Below are positions 60,183-64,000 of a DNA stretch of 64,000 nucleotides, one piece after another. Positions within the stretch are counted from its first letter, which is position 1; each line of letters begins with the position of its first letter. A program made the position numbers and the translations under genes. The notes under the pieces are model-generated. The model was not told where the DNA came from. It saw only the letters and a list, made by a program, of their open reading frames with translations, and did not search any database. This DNA is from Paramecium tetraurelia (lineage: Eukaryota; Ciliophora; Oligohymenophorea; Peniculida; Parameciidae): positions 1,796-65,795 of the forward strand of contig NW_001798990.1 of NCBI RefSeq assembly GCF_000165425.1, given 5' to 3'.

Positions 60183-62342
60183 ATGAAACCTTATCAGACT
60201 CCAAATTCTGGGCATTCTCGCCAAGGGAGTTTAAGAGTGTAACGACAACCTTTGGCTGTAATCAGCAATTGTCCTGAATTTTCATAGTGTGCCAATTACC
60301 TGCAATAGAAAGTTTAGGGATTGGAGTAGCGAGTTAAGAACCTCAATAGTTAGCATGCAGACAGAACAGAAAATAGATCGACAACTACATAAAAAAATGA
60401 AGCATCCCTATCACCCTTTGTGAGGTAGAAAAAACCAAGTAGTTCGAATTAGAAAGTGGATTCGTAGAGCTACTATGAAGCCATCATTAATAAACGACTG
60501 GAAAACATCAGTAAAATGGATTAGTCTCCTGTGCATATCAAAACTGATAATACAGTGGCTTAATAAGATAAATATTCCATTCATAGCTAATTATCCAATT
60601 TAGGTCCATGCTCAGGAAAATTGCACTCTAACAGTATTGTTAGAATTTAAAAGTTGACTAAAAAATTGAGAAAGTTTAAAATGATCAAGGACTAAAACCA
60701 AGATGAATGTGCTCCATCTTTGGCAAAAATTAAATGTTTTTGTTAGGAATATTATAATGATTGTTTTGATTTCTATAGATGCACCGACTTGATAGCCTTA
60801 AAATATTTTATCTATTTGCTCGTATAGGAAATTAACACTCTTTATAGTTAGGACGCTTTTAAGATGGCAGACAATTCAATGTAGTATCAATAGTAAATTG
60901 AAATGCTTAAAGAGTAATTAGATAATTAGAAGAGTGATTAGGTGAGTTTCCAAAACCAATTGAAATTATAAAAGATGGTTGTGGATACTCAAAAATTAAT
61001 ACAAGATATTATTAATGTCTTATAAACTAAACACAATTAAAGTACATTGATCAATTAGGTTGAAGTGCTGAATAATTAAATGAAAAATATCAAAGAAAAT
61101 ATGTCGACCAATTAACTGTAACATCAAAATGCAACTTCATTTGGATAGTAATTAGCAAAATGTGGAATTGATGTCAATTATCAATAGAGAGTAACAAATG
61201 ATACTTCAGTAGTGAATTAATCAAATTTTAAAACTCAAACTGTGGATGAAAGAAATCAAACCTAATTTAGTTCAAAATCAAAGTCTCCTTATAATAGGAA
61301 TCAGAAGAAAATTAATTTTGAGTTAGAATAATAAGTGGATATGAATAAGAAATTATTTGATGAACAAGTAGTAACAAATAGATAGTTGATGGAGAAACTA
61401 TTCAAATTACAAACTGAAAAGCAATAAATTGATTAGATATTGAAGTAAGTGTAGGACGAATTGAAATAAAGAAACTAAGCTATTATAGAGTTGGAAAATA
61501 ATCTGTAAAAGGAGAGTTCAATATTTAATGAGATGAATTAAAATTTAGAGGAGGCTCTTTAATAGAATAAAGAAATATAGAAAGAAAATGTTAAGTACAA
61601 AGAGAGCATTGATCAATATATGTAGATAGAATAGAAGTATTATGATTTATTACAAGAGAACAATAAATAATTTTAATAGTTGAATTAAGTTATAAAAGAA
61701 AATGGGTGTCTATAGAAGGTTCAATAGTAAATAGAGGTATTATTGTAGATTAATATTAGGCTGAATGCAAGGGCTATTAATAACAAATTTTGAAATTGCA
61801 AGAGAAGTGTTAAGCACAATATGCTCAAATGTAAGATCAAAGTGATGCCAAATACCTATAATAGTAAATAAATGAGTTACTGTTACAACAACAAGAACAG
61901 AGCAAAATAATTGTAATCAATTTTATAAATAAATTAGACTTTGATTACTGACGAAGCCCTGTATCTTGGCTAGATGACTCTTTATGCCAGTGATATACTG
62001 TAGAGACAACAGACAGATGGCATTCCCACCACTCTTGTGATGCTATAGAAAGACTTAAATGGAAAGAGGAGCACAATTCAATAGAAGATGAACATTCTAT
62101 AGTAATTTGGGAACAACATGAAAAATCAGCAATTGATTGCTCACAGTAGTTCTAGTTAATTTAATGATAATGTGGATTTACTGGAAAATCTGCATAGTGA
62201 AGCTTCGTCGACTAGACAGAAGAATGTGAGTTCTTATGAGGAGACAGCCAGCACAATTCACAATAATAATATCTAATCGAATGATTTGATGATGATGTTG
62301 TTGGTTTAATGCAACACTTTAGAGAAAATGATGGAACTTTGA
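60183..62342 (+). CDS. Long coiled-coil protein
   Basis: 703 aa. The first ~230 residues are Ser/Lys/Asn-rich (MKPYQTPNSGHSRQGSLRVQ), with a Cys-containing patch (KIKCFCQEYYNDCFDFYRC). From ~235 there is extended coil (MLKEQLDNQKSDQVSFQNQ; LMEKLFKLQTEKQQIDQIL; MNQNLEEALQQNKEIQKEN) and a C-terminal region with SNDLMMMLLVQCNTLEKMME. Glutamine is dominant, mostly TAG. Introns 61738-61760 (23 nt) and 61913-61937 (25 nt). TGA 62340-62342. Likely structural; no named family recognised. Confidence 0.75.
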
Positions 62343-62380
62343 TTTTTCCTTGATAATTCAATTTTTATTATTATTTTATA

Positions 62381-64000
62381 ATGTTAACATTTATATGGAT
62401 TTTAATTATGCAATAGGTTAATGCCCAGTCTTGTATGTGCAATTAGACATATCCAGATGGATGTTTGATAAATTAAAATTGCACATTAGTCATATCCCAT
62501 TCAAACAGCACATGGAATGCAGTAGACGAGCTTTTAATAGAGAATTGCAATGTGACGATATGTCTAGAAAAATTAGTGGGTAAAGCGATATTGAATTTCA
62601 GCTAATTAACAATCAACAATGCAAATATAATATAAGATGACGCTTGTTATTCCATATTATCTTAATAATTAATCTTCTTGGGAAATTAAACTATTATTTC
62701 ATCTTCTAACATATTGCTTTATGGGAATATACAATTTTAATTCATTACTACTAATATGAGTATAAGCCATGCAAATCTATTGTCAAACAGTTTAAATCTC
62801 TGTACAGATTACTTGTAGGTCAGCAATTCAACCATTAGAACTCTAATGTAAAACAAATCATAATGCTCATGCTTAAGTAATCAAAATTGTTCTAATCAGA
62901 TGTATATCAAAACCATTTTTAGCTTTGTGGGCTATATCACTCAGAACTATACTAACTTATCTTCGTAATATATTGAGTAGTAGTGGATTTCACAGTTTCA
63001 ATGCAGTTTTTTCAGTCCAAAGACACTGACTTACTTCACCTCATTAATTTCAGTCAAAAATCACTTTAGTTTGGCATAACATTCAAAAATCAAAGGGTTC
63101 TATGTTGGAATCTATGCCTATAGTTTAGAAATTGATCGAACTAGTTAGATTTTGACTGATGGAATGGGATACTCCACCAATGAGGGATATGGTTGTGGAT
63201 ACACTGATAAAATAATAGGATTGAGATAGTAATGTGGAGGTACTGGAGGAAGTCATGGAGGAATGGGAGGGTTCTCAATAAGTCCAAAGTCTAATTACAA
63301 TTAATTGTGCTTACAACTACAGAGCAAGCAGATTTATGATTACTCATTCAATCCAGTATTACCAGGAAGTGGTGGAGGTGGAGTAACATATGGAAATTAG
63401 TTTTATAAATTTGAAAGTTAAGGGCAAGGAGGAGGAGTCATGCATTTAGAAGTGTTGAATTTATATAATGATGGGATAATAAGTTCAAATGGATCTGCAT
63501 ATATCCAGGAACCATTTTTCGGGAGTGGAAGTGGAGGTTCGATTTAGATTAGAATAATCTATTTCAGTGGACAAGGATTAGTAACTGCCGATGGCGGTGG
63601 TTCTTAATCTGGTAATGATTTTGATACGGATTAGTTTGCCAGATAGAAATTTTATTAGACATACCAAATCTATGGAGGATTTGGAGGAGGAGGAAGAATC
63701 AGATTGTTCTTCTTCAACATTACAGAAATGATTAATAGTTCTTATTATAACAATTGCAACAGTATTATGCAAACCAATCCTGGTGGTTTATCAATCCAGT
63801 AAAAAGATATACTTAATATGTCAAATCAAGGTCTTATTAAATTTCAAGGTTCGATTACGCCTACTGGATGTCCTTAAGGTACATAAGGTATTTATTGTTA
63901 AAAATGTGGGAAAGGATATTATAAAATGCTTTTTGGACAAGCACCTTGTAAACCATGTTTTAACACTATAAATAAAAACACTAGTTACTAAATTGAGGGA
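62381..64000 (+). CDS. Glycine-rich surface membrane protein, N-terminal 540 aa (continues past window)
   Basis: Signal peptide MLTFIWILIMQQVNA, a small Cys cluster (CMCNQTYPDGCLINQNC), Asn-rich beta-strand repeats with many N-glycosylation sites, then glycine-rich segments (GGTGGSHGGMGGFSI; PGSGGGGVTYGN; GGFGGGGRIRLFFF). Near the edge GCPQGTQGIYCQKCGKGYYK and APCKPCF begin a growth-factor-receptor-like Cys-rich region. This is the layout of very large ciliate surface proteins with beta-helix ectodomain, Cys-rich stem and C-terminal TM helices; the last parts are outside the window. No intron needed in this part. Confidence 0.85.

Noticed and set aside
1-64000. CRISPR arrays, bacterial operons, ribosome binding sites, riboswitches, insertion sequences, telomeric repeats
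   Set aside because: The sequence is nuclear ciliate DNA; none of these structures was seen on reading either strand. tRNA or snRNA genes were not noticed, but without a scan small RNA genes could be missed.

Overview
The window is macronuclear DNA of a ciliate, almost certainly a Paramecium. It is very AT-rich. Long conserved reading frames run straight through TAA and TAG, which must be read as glutamine, and stop only at TGA. Genes are interrupted by tiny GT...AG introns of mostly 20-32 nt. One gene (41489-42613, minus) encodes a trichocyst matrix protein, a secretory protein typical of Paramecium. All coding calls below use the ciliate code (TAA/TAG = Gln, TGA = stop).

Layout. 1-10.8 kb (mostly minus): a protein with two cyclic-nucleotide-binding domains, the proteasome ubiquitin receptor Rpn10 with a TAA-encoded polyglutamine tract, a ~1250-aa surface membrane protein, an unknown protein and a PH-domain kinase. 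10.9-20.4 kb: a lipid-anchored MORN protein, a YANK/STK32-like kinase, a two-TM family protein, an SF-assemblin, a UbiC/DUF98-like protein, coiled-coil proteins and a poly(A)-binding protein. 20.4-28.7 kb: a two-CHORD protein, coiled-coil proteins, and two near-identical glutathione S-transferases flanking a second copy of the two-TM family.

29.0-36.8 kb is a signalling cluster, all on the plus strand: a broken CK1-like kinase, a pseudokinase, a tandem pseudokinase-kinase fusion, a phosphatidylinositol 4-kinase and an alpha/beta hydrolase. 37.5-46.7 kb (mostly minus): two coiled-coil proteins, the trichocyst matrix protein, a secreted protein, an AT-hook-like protein, a small macro-domain protein and a PHO80-type cyclin. 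47.6-57.3 kb: ribosomal protein S11, the U5 snRNP GTPase Snu114, an ALKBH1-like dioxygenase, a DOMON-cytochrome b561-cytochrome b5-flavin reductase fusion, an UNC93-like transporter and an unknown protein. 58.2-64 kb: a small lipid-anchored protein, a CXC (tesmin/LIN54) DNA-binding protein, a long coiled-coil protein and the start of a glycine-rich surface protein.

Genes are packed on both strands with spacers often under 150 bp (12 bp at the shortest). I see no operons, mobile elements, telomeric repeats, CRISPR arrays or RNA genes. Exon structures were worked out by hand from frame continuity and family resemblance. They are firm where intron-corrected lengths are whole codons and protein motifs join smoothly, and are flagged where they do not.
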